Shown here: positions 7,424 to 15,565 of the stretch, in pieces
Layout of the letters: every line of letters starts with the position of its first letter
Numbering within the stretch: the first letter of the stretch is position 1
NCBI GenBank assembly: GCA_937910265.1
Contig: CALEPD010000146.1
Location: 1-26,038, forward strand
Direction of reading: 5' to 3'
Source: an uncultured Bacteroidales bacterium
GTDB lineage: Bacteria; Bacteroidota; Bacteroidia; Bacteroidales; P3
DNA length: 26,038 nt
Made by a program: the position numbers and the translations under genes
Notes under the pieces: generated by a model
What the model was told of the DNA's origin: nothing
What the model saw: the letters and a program-made list of their open reading frames with translations, nothing else
The model's database searches: none

Positions 7424-8047
7424 TTAAATCTTTGGGTCGTAGGTTTGATAGACTATTATTTTGCCTCCCATAATCTCAAACGTATTTCCGATTGCCGCAT
7501 TCAGCGTGCCCTCCCACCAACGTTCGAGACAACGGTTTTCGATGGGGTACTCGAGTCCGCGAACCGTAACTGGGACCTGCGGCGTTATGGAAAAGATTGA
7601 GACCTGCTGCTTGGGGAAACTTTCGATTGCAGCGCTTCCCGACACTACCCTAAATCGACCGTAGTCAGTCAACATCTCTATGTCGCAATACGAGGCATAT
7701 TCGGCCAATAAACTGATATTGCCAAGCGTATGGTCCTCACGTTGACCTGTGGCACCCACAATGGTGAGTTTGCTCCAACCTTGCGACAAGGCATATTGCA
7801 CCGATTTTGTCAAATCGTTGGTTTCCTGATTGCCATCATAAACAAACAATGGGGCAAATTGTTCGCGCAGGGTGTCGGAAAGAGAATCACCATCGCCGAC
7901 CACGGCCACCAATTGATGAAGTTTGGCTTCAAGAAGCTTTGACAAAGCGCCATCGCAACAAATGATGCGCGTTGCATTGTGCAAAGCCGCAAGCGGTATA
8001 GCATGACTGGGAAAAACGCCATTGGCCAATATGATTGCTTTATTCAT
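7424..8047 (-). CDS. thiN: Thiamine diphosphokinase (thiamine pyrophosphokinase)
   Basis: It converts thiamine and ATP to thiamine diphosphate in the cytoplasm, the final step of thiamine salvage. The 207-residue product shows the family's motifs: CCDGAL (34-39), VVGDGDSL (49-56), QETNDLTKS (74-82) and GATGQREDHTLGN (98-110). The acidic and Thr residues in these build the metal and nucleotide site. It is the last gene of the operon, 30 bp after pnuT, and is followed by a strong terminator, so it should be under the TPP riboswitch at 10939-11010. The grouping of an outer-membrane thiamine receptor, PnuT and this kinase is a known Bacteroidetes arrangement and supports the assignment. Confidence 0.95.
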   Translation of the reverse strand: MNKAIILANGVFPSHAIPLAALHNATRIICCDGALSKLLEAKLHQLVAVVGDGDSLSDTLREQFAPLFVYDGNQETNDLTKSVQYALSQGWSKLTIVGATGQREDHTLGNISLLAEYASYCDIEMLTDYGRFRVVSGSAAIESFPKQQVSIFSITPQVPVTVRGLEYPIENRCLERWWEGTLNAAIGNTFEIMGGKIIVYQTYDPKI

Positions 8048-8077
8048 CGGTAAATGCAGATTGGTTGATAAATGAGA

Positions 8078-8725
8078 TTATAATTTGTCATGATTGCTTG
8101 ACTGCTTGGAAATGGACCGCAGGTACTCTTTGCGCCACTGAAAGAACCCCACTACACCCACAATGAGGTATATTACATACATAAAGGCCGTAGGCCACAT
8201 ATCGGCCATGGCAAACATCACCACATTGATAGGATTGCATATTATCCAACATATCCATTCCTGATAATATTTACGCGCAAGCATCCACATGGCAATGACG
8301 CTCAGCGCACTTGTGGCACCATCCATCCAAGGTGTACGGGTTTCGCCCAAATAGCCTAAAATCCATACCAGAAAAGCCGCCACCGAGATCCAGACAATAA
8401 CCAACGGCAATATTCCTTTTGCCGGGAAGGACTGTATTTGCTGTACTTGCGCCTTTCCTTTTTTAGTTATAACACCCATCCACACAAGCAATCCATAAAC
8501 CGACATGCCGATGTAGTAAATATGCAAACACATGTTGGCATACAAATGATTGCGACAATTGAGATAAACATAACAAAGTGACATCACAATACCAAAGATC
8601 CACATGGCAGATTTGGCCTTGACTTGAAGGAAAAGATATACTAAGCCGGCAATTACTGCCACAGCCTCTATAATTTTAATGCCCGTAACTGGCATTTCCC
8701 ATAAAGAAAATAATACCTCTGTCAT
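8078..8725 (-). CDS. pnuT: PnuT thiamine transporter (PnuC family)
   Basis: The 215-residue inner-membrane protein of the PnuC/SWEET-like family has about seven hydrophobic segments. The family's aromatic-rich stretches are present: INCRNHLYANM-like helix ends, SVYGLLVWMGV and the C-terminal FFQWRKEYLRS. PnuC itself carries nicotinamide riboside, but members in a TPP-riboswitch operon with a TonB receptor and thiamine kinase are assigned to thiamine (PnuT), which fits here. Facilitated uptake would be pulled by phosphorylation by the kinase encoded next. It starts 11 bp after the receptor gene and ends 30 bp before thiN. Substrate is inferred from context and regulation, not from a residue I can point to. 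Confidence 0.9.
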   Translation of the reverse strand: MTEVLFSLWEMPVTGIKIIEAVAVIAGLVYLFLQVKAKSAMWIFGIVMSLCYVYLNCRNHLYANMCLHIYYIGMSVYGLLVWMGVITKKGKAQVQQIQSFPAKGILPLVIVWISVAAFLVWILGYLGETRTPWMDGATSALSVIAMWMLARKYYQEWICWIICNPINVVMFAMADMWPTAFMYVIYLIVGVVGFFQWRKEYLRSISKQSSNHDKL

Positions 8726-8736
8726 TTAATTTATTA

Positions 8737-10932
8737 TTAAAACTTCAATACTATACGAGCCGCCACATTGATGCCAGGCTGCTGGTAATAGCCACGGTAG
8801 ATCTGCCCGTTGCCATAGTCGGCAGCCCATGCGGAAAGGCGGTAGCGCTGGTTGAGAATATTGTTTACAACAAACTGGCTCTCGAGTTCCTTATTGCCAT
8901 CGGCACCCAACAACCATTTATATGATGCCTTGAAATTCATTATGAAGTAATCGTCCTGCAGCATCTCCTCGCGTGAGGTATTGTCGGCATACATTTGTCC
9001 GACATACTTGCCCGAAAGCTGCAATTTCAAATTCCCGACGGGGCTGAACGTAAGCAGAAGCGCACCTACGGTTGACGGAGAGAAACTCAAGTTGGTAGTG
9101 CCTAAATTAACACTGTCGTTATATTGGTAGTCGAGAATCTTATTGGTGCTGAGAGTAAGATTGCCCGAGACATCGAACCATTTACTGAATCGGTATCCTG
9201 CCTCCATTTCCAATCCCAATCGGTAACTTTTATCGACATTGACCATCAAAGCGTAACCCGACGGGCTCAACTCGCCGCTTGCAGTAAGCTGATCTTTGTA
9301 CAACATGGAATAGGCGTTGACATTGAAGGACAATTTCGATGATTGGTACTGGTAACCCCATTCAAAATCGAGCAGCGCTTCGGCTTTGATGGTATCGTTG
9401 GTTTTGAGAACATCCTTGATGTCGGCACGGGTTGGTTCGCGATGGGCAATGCCTGCCACAAAATAGAGTCGGTTGTTGATAGACGGGATCCAATTGACAC
9501 CCACTTTAGGGTTGAAAAAACGGTATTGCTGGTCGAATGCCATTGCCTCCCCCCCATCAAAAATATCCTCGTCGGGCCCGTCGATTGTGTAATGAACCAA
9601 GCGGTACTGGAAGTCGCCATAAAAGTTGAGATAGGGGTTGTGCCTGTACTCCGATTTCAGGAAAAGAGAACCATCAGTCTTCACTCCTTTATTGCGATAC
9701 CATTCGTGATGGTTGATATGCGACAAGGAAGCTGTCTGGACATTTTCCTGCATGATAACATTTCCGAAATGGTCGCCGTCGTAATGCAAAAGCGAACCAC
9801 CAAACGATACCTCCCACTTGGTATGACTGTAACGCCAAGAACTATTGACAGTAAGCGCATTGTTGCTCATCTGCTTTCGCGTGACAATGTCAATAATGTC
9901 ACCCACCATGCCATAAGCGGCAGCACTTCTGTCGTCTTTGTATTGTTCATAATACCCGGCACCGTGAGTAAAATCCAACGCGCTATTCCATAACCAACTA
10001 TCATTCAAATACAAGGAATAATAAAGCTGGTAGTGCTGCTGGTTGTAGTTGTCGCTTTCGTTTTGGTAAAATCCAAGCTCGCCAAAGGCATTATAATACA
10101 TGCCCGAAGGGTTGAATGTCGGATTGTCATCAAGCTGCTCGGCCGAGGCGCCGTCCCAAGTGATGCCGGTACGCTGCTTGCCCAAGATGATTACGGCTTT
10201 AAGCAGTGATTTGACACCATAATAACCTGCAGTTAGAAAGAGCGACTGATGGTCACAAAAACCGTTTCTAACATAACCATCGCTTTGCAATCCATTGTAT
10301 GCCACATCGAATGCCAATCCACCTCCTTTATTTCCAACGGGACGGATGCCGGTGCCTGCAGTAATGCCGTACTGCCAAGTGTTCCACGAGCCGACACTCA
10401 TATCGATATCTGCATATGCCCTATCGCGCGCATTTAGCGTCTGCATGTTCACGGCTCCGCCAAATGAGGCACTGCCGCCTGTCGATGCACCAACTCCCCT
10501 CTGAATCTGCATGCTCTGAACCATGCCCGAAAGATTGGGGATATTGACCCAAAACACCGTTTGACTTTCGGCATCGTTGAGTGTGATACCATTGATGTTG
10601 ACATTGATACGGGTGGCATCGATGCCCCTCAACCGGAAGGAGGTATTGCCCATTTTTCCGTTCTCGCCTACCGACACCACACCGGGTTGCAGTTCGATGA
10701 TGTAGGGGACTGATGCATCGGTTTTGGAATCGGACAATTGGCTACGGTCGAGTTTACTTGTGGTTAAGGGTGTGGTATTGTCGACACGTGAATCATAAAT
10801 AATCACATCGTCCAACAGCCTGACGCTATCGGCCTCTTGGGCATAAAGTGACACATTTAAACTAATGGAAATAAAAAATAAACCAAACAAAGATAAGGCT
10901 TTACCGCCTAAAAAGAAACGTGTTTTTTTCAT
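8737..10932 (-). CDS. TonB-dependent outer-membrane receptor, predicted for thiamine
   Basis: From the ATG at 10932 the product is 731 residues: a signal peptide (about 1-32, ending SLYAQ), a plug domain and a 22-strand-type barrel ending ARIVLKF with a terminal Phe. The plug shows PYIIELQPGVVSVGENG, SFRLRGIDATRINVNINGITLND and the GVGASTGGSASFGGAVNMQT segment. The frame extends upstream to 11004, but that extension would be read out of the riboswitch and has no signal-peptide character, so I reject it. It has no N-terminal carboxypeptidase-like domain, so it is not a SusC type. Regulation by the TPP riboswitch and cotranscription with pnuT and thiN point to thiamine or its phosphates as ligand. 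Energy would come from TonB-ExbBD. Confidence 0.94.
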   Translation of the reverse strand: MKKTRFFLGGKALSLFGLFFISISLNVSLYAQEADSVRLLDDVIIYDSRVDNTTPLTTSKLDRSQLSDSKTDASVPYIIELQPGVVSVGENGKMGNTSFRLRGIDATRINVNINGITLNDAESQTVFWVNIPNLSGMVQSMQIQRGVGASTGGSASFGGAVNMQTLNARDRAYADIDMSVGSWNTWQYGITAGTGIRPVGNKGGGLAFDVAYNGLQSDGYVRNGFCDHQSLFLTAGYYGVKSLLKAVIILGKQRTGITWDGASAEQLDDNPTFNPSGMYYNAFGELGFYQNESDNYNQQHYQLYYSLYLNDSWLWNSALDFTHGAGYYEQYKDDRSAAAYGMVGDIIDIVTRKQMSNNALTVNSSWRYSHTKWEVSFGGSLLHYDGDHFGNVIMQENVQTASLSHINHHEWYRNKGVKTDGSLFLKSEYRHNPYLNFYGDFQYRLVHYTIDGPDEDIFDGGEAMAFDQQYRFFNPKVGVNWIPSINNRLYFVAGIAHREPTRADIKDVLKTNDTIKAEALLDFEWGYQYQSSKLSFNVNAYSMLYKDQLTASGELSPSGYALMVNVDKSYRLGLEMEAGYRFSKWFDVSGNLTLSTNKILDYQYNDSVNLGTTNLSFSPSTVGALLLTFSPVGNLKLQLSGKYVGQMYADNTSREEMLQDDYFIMNFKASYKWLLGADGNKELESQFVVNNILNQRYRLSAWAADYGNGQIYRGYYQQPGINVAARIVLKF

Positions 10933-10938
10933 AATGTT

Positions 10939-11010
10939 TTCCTCCGCCAGTATTATCCGGATCAGGTTCAAGGGTATGTTCTCAGCCACAATTGCTTGCA
11001 GCACCCCAAT
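10939..11010 (-). promoter_or_regulatory. TPP riboswitch (THI element)
   Basis: Read on the minus strand, the conserved parts appear in order: GGGGTGCT (11007-11000), GGCTGAGAA (10987-10979) and ACCCTTGAACCTGATCC (10975-10959). GGATAATACTGGCGGAGGAA (10958-10939) closes the element. CTGAGA binds the pyrimidine part and the GCGGAGG strand the diphosphate side in known TPP aptamers. The start codon of the receptor gene is only 6 bases past the element, and GGAGG inside it could double as a ribosome-binding site. Control is therefore most simply translational: TPP bound, site hidden, operon off. The outermost P1 pairing looks short. Confidence 0.96.
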
Positions 11011-11082
11011 TTGGTTGATATATTATTTTATGTTTTTATTTATTCAATATGTATTGATTATAATACTGTACCTTTACGCTGA

Positions 11083-12276
11083 TTAGATTCCAAACTCATT
11101 CATACGCCTGTAGGTCTTTAGCCACAGTTCTGGAATCTCGTTGGCCATGGCCTGCTCATAGTCGGAATAGCTACAGGGTATAAGTGGATTTTGGGCACCG
11201 TATCTTTCCATGTTTTCGACCGAAGGCACTTCCATCCACCAGCGGTTGGTGTACTTACTTTTGTAGAAAACAATTTCCATGTCCTGATCGGGCATCTGCA
11301 CTACAAAACGGCGAAAATCGCGTTTGTCGTTGATCGGCGATTCGCCCTTGCGGCCGTAGTAACCCATAATGAAATACCAGATGGCGTGCGATATAAGATG
11401 TGCTGTTTGGAAACGGTTATCGTAGACAGCATTCATTTCGAAAAAGCCAATACACGACACTGCTTCACTTAAACCTGCCAGACGTACAATTTGACACAAT
11501 TCCTCGCCATACAAACCATGAGGAGAGGGGTCAGCATTGGCTGGAGCATCGCTCTGCCTTACAGCACCCATGTCGATTGAAACCAAATCGGAATTACGCA
11601 CCAAGGGCTCAACGTTGTCCATATTCGACTGTATCCATCCCAGCGGATAAGCATCGAAATTCAGATCATCCATCAGTTGGACATAACGTTCGCCTACAAA
11701 ATAGGACTGATACGCCAAATGAGAATAATTGAACAGATAGTTAGGCTGACGCAGAATGATATGTTTTAAGTAGTTACGGGAATTAATGACATCACCTTCC
11801 TCCAAATCAAAACGGGAATCAATGGAACAAAGATTCATCACTTTCCCAATCATTTCATAAGCACAGTAAACAGGATACACCAAGTCGTTGCTGCCTCCAA
11901 GGAGGATTACCACCGACTGCTGTCCAACGAGCTTTGCCACAACCTCGGTCAAGGCATAATAGGTATCTTGTGGAGTATTTCCTACAATCAAATTGCCCAA
12001 GTCGTACAATTTCATATCGTTGTGAGGCAACGCCAAACGGTACAATTTCTTTCTGATGGCATCAGCCGATTCGGAAGAACCCCGGTTGTTGCATGAATTT
12101 CTATCCTCGCCCACGCCTATCAATACCAATGATGACGATGGAACATCAGGAAACTGGCCTCCTTCAACATAAGATAAAACCTGGTCGCCCACACACGGCA
12201 AATAATTGTTGTGCTCGAAACCTATTTGTTCGCTTATAACTGGCTTAAAATAAATACTTAAATCCATACGTCCCAT
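11083..12276 (-). CDS. Arginase/formimidoylglutamase-family protein with degenerate metal site
   Basis: The 397-residue protein has the ureohydrolase fold recognisable by its motif spacing, and Bacteroidetes relatives are commonly annotated as formimidoylglutamase. The manganese-binding motifs are altered. GGDHS is GGSND here (127-131). DAHxD is DSRFD (153-157), with Arg for His. SxDxD is SIDMG (233-237), with Gly for the second Asp. The distal GFFEMNAVYD (277-286) keeps its acidic pair. At least three of six usual ligands are gone, so hydrolase activity is doubtful and a binding or structural role is more likely. The start could also be the ATG at 12267. No histidine-degradation gene is near. 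It ends 73 bp before the riboswitch and is divergent from the comEC-like gene. Confidence 0.85.
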   Translation of the reverse strand: MGRMDLSIYFKPVISEQIGFEHNNYLPCVGDQVLSYVEGGQFPDVPSSSLVLIGVGEDRNSCNNRGSSESADAIRKKLYRLALPHNDMKLYDLGNLIVGNTPQDTYYALTEVVAKLVGQQSVVILLGGSNDLVYPVYCAYEMIGKVMNLCSIDSRFDLEEGDVINSRNYLKHIILRQPNYLFNYSHLAYQSYFVGERYVQLMDDLNFDAYPLGWIQSNMDNVEPLVRNSDLVSIDMGAVRQSDAPANADPSPHGLYGEELCQIVRLAGLSEAVSCIGFFEMNAVYDNRFQTAHLISHAIWYFIMGYYGRKGESPINDKRDFRRFVVQMPDQDMEIVFYKSKYTNRWWMEVPSVENMERYGAQNPLIPCSYSDYEQAMANEIPELWLKTYRRMNEFGI

Positions 12277-12522
12277 AAATAATCAAAGGGTAAAGTTACA
12301 AAAAAAAGATGACATGTGTGGAATTATGCTTACCTTTGCCTAAAATAGAAAGAAGTCGCAACGGGAAACCTCTCTATAAATAAACAAGATACTGTCACTG
12401 CATGTGTCTGACTCAAACATATTATTGGTCATCAATCACTTTGATTTGAACATTTTCCTGCCGCACACTTACACCAAATCATTCCCATATATGACATCAA
12501 CTTATCCGATGCACCAAAAAAA
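12277..12522. other. Divergent intergenic region with long leader
   Basis: This 246-bp stretch lies between the divergent arginase-family and ComEC-like genes. It holds a rightward TACCTTTG at 12331-12338, which would give the ComEC-like gene a leader of about 180 bases. A 15-codon frame starting ATG at 12402 and ending at 12449 lies in that leader; nothing shows that it is translated. For the leftward gene only a poor match (TAACTTTA) is visible near its start. Confidence 0.4.
12331..12338 (+). promoter_or_regulatory. Promoter -7 element for the ComEC-like gene
   Basis: TACCTTTG matches the Bacteroidetes -7 consensus TAnnTTTG exactly. No clear TTG is found 19-21 bases upstream, so the call rests on the -7 box and on its place in a divergent intergenic region. 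Confidence 0.5.
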
Positions 12523-14055
12523 ATGATTAGAAAAGCACCCATATTATGGTTTGTGATACCCATGATGGCAGGGGTATGGCTGTCGGAACGTTTCGGCGGA
12601 GAGATATGGCGTTACCTTGCAATATGTTGCATACTCTTTGCCGGATGTGTGACAACCATGCATCGGACAAAACTTTTTATACCGGTATTTGTCTCCAGCG
12701 CCATTGCCTTCGGCTATATCTGGACGCTTGTCATGCAACCGCAAAAGAGCATTCCTTATGGCAAAACCTCCTGTGAGATGACCATAACGGCACCTCCCGA
12801 AGAAAAAGACAAGACGGTGAAGGCTGTGGTGACACTTGACCTATATGCCGACAGCAACGGATATTGGCAAGAAAGCGAAAACAAAGCAGTTGTATACATA
12901 GCCAAGGACTCGATTGCGCTGGGACTGAAATCGGGCGACCGCCTTCGCGCTCGCCTGAAGCTGGAAGAGCCATTTGAAGGATACGATCCCGAAAAATTCA
13001 ATTACCGTAGATTTCTTAAACGCAAGGGCATTTTATACCAATCGTACATACCGGCAAAGTGTTATACAATACTGACACCAGACAGCACAGTACAGGGTAA
13101 ATGGGCTGAGAAGCAACAGCAGAAGTTGATAGAAATCATCGAAAGGAGCAACCTTAGTACAGCCCACAAAGGTTTGGCCAAAGCATTGTGTCTGGGATAC
13201 AAAAGCGACATCGACGAAATAACCCATCGGCAATTTAAAGTTTCCGGAATCACCCACCTTTTGTGTGTATCGGGTCTGCATGTCGGTATTTTTGCGGCAA
13301 TGATAGGCTATCTGCTGTTTTTTCTTGGTAGAGAACGCAAACAGGTTATCGCCAAATGTATAATCAAGATTCTCAGCATCTGGTTGTTCGTGGCCATCAC
13401 CGGCATGGCCCCCGCATCGGTAAGGGCGGGACTGATGTTTTCGATACTTATTATCGGTGACACTTTCTTCCAACGCCCAAACAGATTCAACGCTATTGCA
13501 ACAGCCGCCCTCGTTATGCTGCTCGTGAACCCCATGAATCTTTTTGATGTGGGATTTCAACTGTCGTTTGCCGCCGTGGCCGGCATTACGGGAATCGGGA
13601 ACAATTTGCGCCGGCTTATACGATGTGATGAAAATCTAATGGGGAAAATACTACAATGGATTTGGGGATTGTTCTGCGTAACAACATCGGCCCAAATAGC
13701 CACACTGCCTTTTGTGCTCTACTATTTCAACCAATTCCCACCGTATTTCATGATAGCCAATATGACAATAGTGCCTTTTGCGGGGGTATTGCTCGGAGGC
13801 ATCATATTACTGATAGCTGTCGGTTCGTGGCCATGGGCAAGTTTTTGGGTGGGCAAACTGCTATCTGTAGCTTTTACGGCTATCGACAAAATCACGTTAT
13901 GGATTGCCTCACTGCCTCATGCGCTAATCGAAAACATTGCATTCCACCCCATGCAAGCTGTTTTTCTGGCGGCAGCAATAATTATAGCAGGGATACTTCT
14001 CGACAGTGCAGTCCATAAAATAGAAGCAACGAGACACAAAAGTCCCTTGCTGTAG
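12523..14055 (+). CDS. ComEC/Rec2-family membrane protein, short form
   Basis: The 510-residue polytopic protein has N-terminal membrane segments (about 1-70), a soluble domain (about 75-200, the DUF4131 region) and then the competence domain. The hallmark motifs are HLLCVSGLHVGIFAA (about 243-257), GMAPASVRAGLMF and NPMNLFDVGFQLSFAAVAGI. ComEC forms the inner-membrane channel for single-stranded DNA during transformation. The C-terminal metallo-beta-lactamase-like nuclease domain found in long homologues is absent: the protein ends shortly after the last membrane helix. Short forms are common in Bacteroidetes. No other competence gene is nearby, so DNA uptake is a family-based inference. It is followed by a convergent gene after 61 bp. 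Confidence 0.9.
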   Translation: MIRKAPILWFVIPMMAGVWLSERFGGEIWRYLAICCILFAGCVTTMHRTKLFIPVFVSSAIAFGYIWTLVMQPQKSIPYGKTSCEMTITAPPEEKDKTVKAVVTLDLYADSNGYWQESENKAVVYIAKDSIALGLKSGDRLRARLKLEEPFEGYDPEKFNYRRFLKRKGILYQSYIPAKCYTILTPDSTVQGKWAEKQQQKLIEIIERSNLSTAHKGLAKALCLGYKSDIDEITHRQFKVSGITHLLCVSGLHVGIFAAMIGYLLFFLGRERKQVIAKCIIKILSIWLFVAITGMAPASVRAGLMFSILIIGDTFFQRPNRFNAIATAALVMLLVNPMNLFDVGFQLSFAAVAGITGIGNNLRRLIRCDENLMGKILQWIWGLFCVTTSAQIATLPFVLYYFNQFPPYFMIANMTIVPFAGVLLGGIILLIAVGSWPWASFWVGKLLSVAFTAIDKITLWIASLPHALIENIAFHPMQAVFLAAAIIIAGILLDSAVHKIEATRHKSPLL

Positions 14056-14116
14056 GCAATAATCCGACACGACATGGTTTTATTGTATACCCGTAACGGA
14101 ACCAAAACAATTTGGC

Positions 14117-14650
14117 TTATTTAATCTTTTTCAACAACTTGGATCTGCAACAGGACAATGCTTTGGGTAGTTGTTCGCCTGGTAATACCAAAAGATTGAG
14201 AACCTCACTCAATTCAGAACACAATTCTGGAATATGACAACTCTGCAAGTATGCCAACTTCATGCAACAAGACCTTATGCCAATGGTTTGTTGTGAATCG
14301 GATAACTGCATCAGACACCAATCGAGAAAATCGGTTCGCAGAGTCTCGACAGTAAAAGAGAAATGAGTCAACATAGACAATATGATGCGGCACTTTGAAA
14401 TACTCGACGTGACCATTGCCTCATCGATAAGAGATTCTTTGTGCTGGAAAAACCACTGCATGCTGCCTTTCTGTAAATGGGCAAGTACCCATGCAGAACG
14501 TTCAGCCACCTTATCATCGGAATCAAAAAGCAACTGCCACAATGCTTCCTCCATTTGATTGTCGGGAAGCGTTTTGCGCATTGCACATATATCGTTGATA
14601 TCTGATTTACCGATTCTGTTTTCGAACAGCTCTCTCAACCAAACAACCAT
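14117..14650 (-). CDS. Uncharacterised helical-repeat protein
   Basis: The 177-residue cytoplasmic protein has no signal peptide or membrane segment. It is almost wholly helical, with HEAT/ARM-like pairs of amphipathic helices, for example DSDDKVAERSAWVLAHLQ (about 43-60). It is rich in Cys (ten or so), especially in the last 60 residues (GIRSCCMKLAYLQSC, ALSCCRSKLLKK). It starts 25 bp after nadK and probably shares its promoter. Similar short proteins occur in Bacteroidetes without known function. It may be a protein-protein adaptor; the repeat call is from pattern only. Confidence 0.75.
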   Translation of the reverse strand: MVVWLRELFENRIGKSDINDICAMRKTLPDNQMEEALWQLLFDSDDKVAERSAWVLAHLQKGSMQWFFQHKESLIDEAMVTSSISKCRIILSMLTHFSFTVETLRTDFLDWCLMQLSDSQQTIGIRSCCMKLAYLQSCHIPELCSELSEVLNLLVLPGEQLPKALSCCRSKLLKKIK

Positions 14651-14675
14651 AACAACCTATTGTTCAGGAATCCGA

Positions 14676-15491
14676 CTAATGTTTTATACCTGCGGGGACG
14701 CCTCCCCATGAAAGCTTTTCGTGTATGGCACTAAAGAAGTTCTGATTGTTCATACGCACCAACTTCAATGTATGTCCTGTACGTTCCATATTGATTTCGG
14801 TGCCACCGGGAATGGAAAGGACCTGAAAATCGAGACCCAACCGCAACGATGAATGACGGGCATCGGTAATCAATTTTATTTTCGACTGGTCGGAGATGAC
14901 AATCGGTCGCAACGTAAGGGTGTGGGCGGCAATGGGGGTAACAACAAAACTTCCGCAATTAGGCGTAAGAATGGGTCCGCCACAACTGAGCGAATAGGCG
15001 GTAGATCCTGTTGGTGTCGCAACAATGAGTCCGTCGCCCGCATAGGTGGATACAAATTCGCCATCAACATAGAGGTCGGTAGTAAGCAACGGCCCCATCT
15101 GCTCGCGATGTACACTTACCTCGTTCAATACGTTGCACGAAGTAATGCCATCTATTTCGACATGCAGCAGCGAGCGCTCTTCAACAGAAAAAGCTCCTTG
15201 AACAATGTCTTCGACAAACTGCTCAATATTATCGATGCCTGCTGTGGTGAGAAACCCCAAATGTCCGAAATTGATGCCCACAACAGGAACATTGGAGTCC
15301 TGAAGCAGATGAACCGCACTTAAAAGCGTACCGTCGCCTCCGATTGAGAACAAGAAGTCGAATTCGTTCGGGGCAATTGCATCGTTAACTTCTACCGTAG
15401 AGATATTGTGCGAATGTAAAATGGAAACTAACGCTTGCAAATTGCCGCGCAAACTGTCTTCTACATAACGTGTATACAAGGCGACTTTCAT
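14676..15491 (-). CDS. nadK: NAD kinase
   Basis: It phosphorylates NAD to NADP in the cytoplasm. The 271-residue product carries the defining GGDGT (51-55) followed by GINFGHLGFLTT (72-83), the NEVSVHR segment and the Gly-rich core TYAGDGLIVATPTGSTAYSLSCGGPI, which binds the second nucleotide. Length is at the short end of the family (about 290) because the N-terminal part is compact. A good promoter lies directly upstream (15516-15546). The following helical-repeat gene starts 25 bp after its stop. nadA, an early NAD-synthesis gene, is also in this window but in another transcription unit. Confidence 0.96.
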   Translation of the reverse strand: MKVALYTRYVEDSLRGNLQALVSILHSHNISTVEVNDAIAPNEFDFLFSIGGDGTLLSAVHLLQDSNVPVVGINFGHLGFLTTAGIDNIEQFVEDIVQGAFSVEERSLLHVEIDGITSCNVLNEVSVHREQMGPLLTTDLYVDGEFVSTYAGDGLIVATPTGSTAYSLSCGGPILTPNCGSFVVTPIAAHTLTLRPIVISDQSKIKLITDARHSSLRLGLDFQVLSIPGGTEINMERTGHTLKLVRMNNQNFFSAIHEKLSWGGVPAGIKH

Positions 15492-15515
15492 ATCAGATAC
15501 TGCTTTTTTAGACTG

Positions 15516-15546
15516 CGAAGATACTATTTTTTTCGTTAATGGACAA
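15516..15546 (-). promoter_or_regulatory. Promoter of nadK
   Basis: On the minus strand TTG (15546-15544) is followed by a 20-bp spacer and TATCTTCG (15523-15516), one base off the TAnnTTTG consensus. It lies between the stop of the T9SS-type gene and the nadK ATG, giving a leader of about 20 bases, and so lets nadK be expressed apart from the ten-gene run upstream. Confidence 0.72.
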
Positions 15547-15565
15547 TTTTAGGGCCTTTGCCCGA

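Noticed and set aside
9343..9993. Plus-strand open frame of 216 codons inside the TonB receptor gene.
   Set aside because: It is antisense to a well-supported gene, has no family motif, and similar antisense frames occur under most genes in this window.
10933..11004. In-frame N-terminal extension of the TonB receptor to an ATG at 11004.
   Set aside because: It would be translated out of the TPP aptamer and lacks signal-peptide character; the ATG at 10932 gives a normal signal peptide right after the riboswitch.
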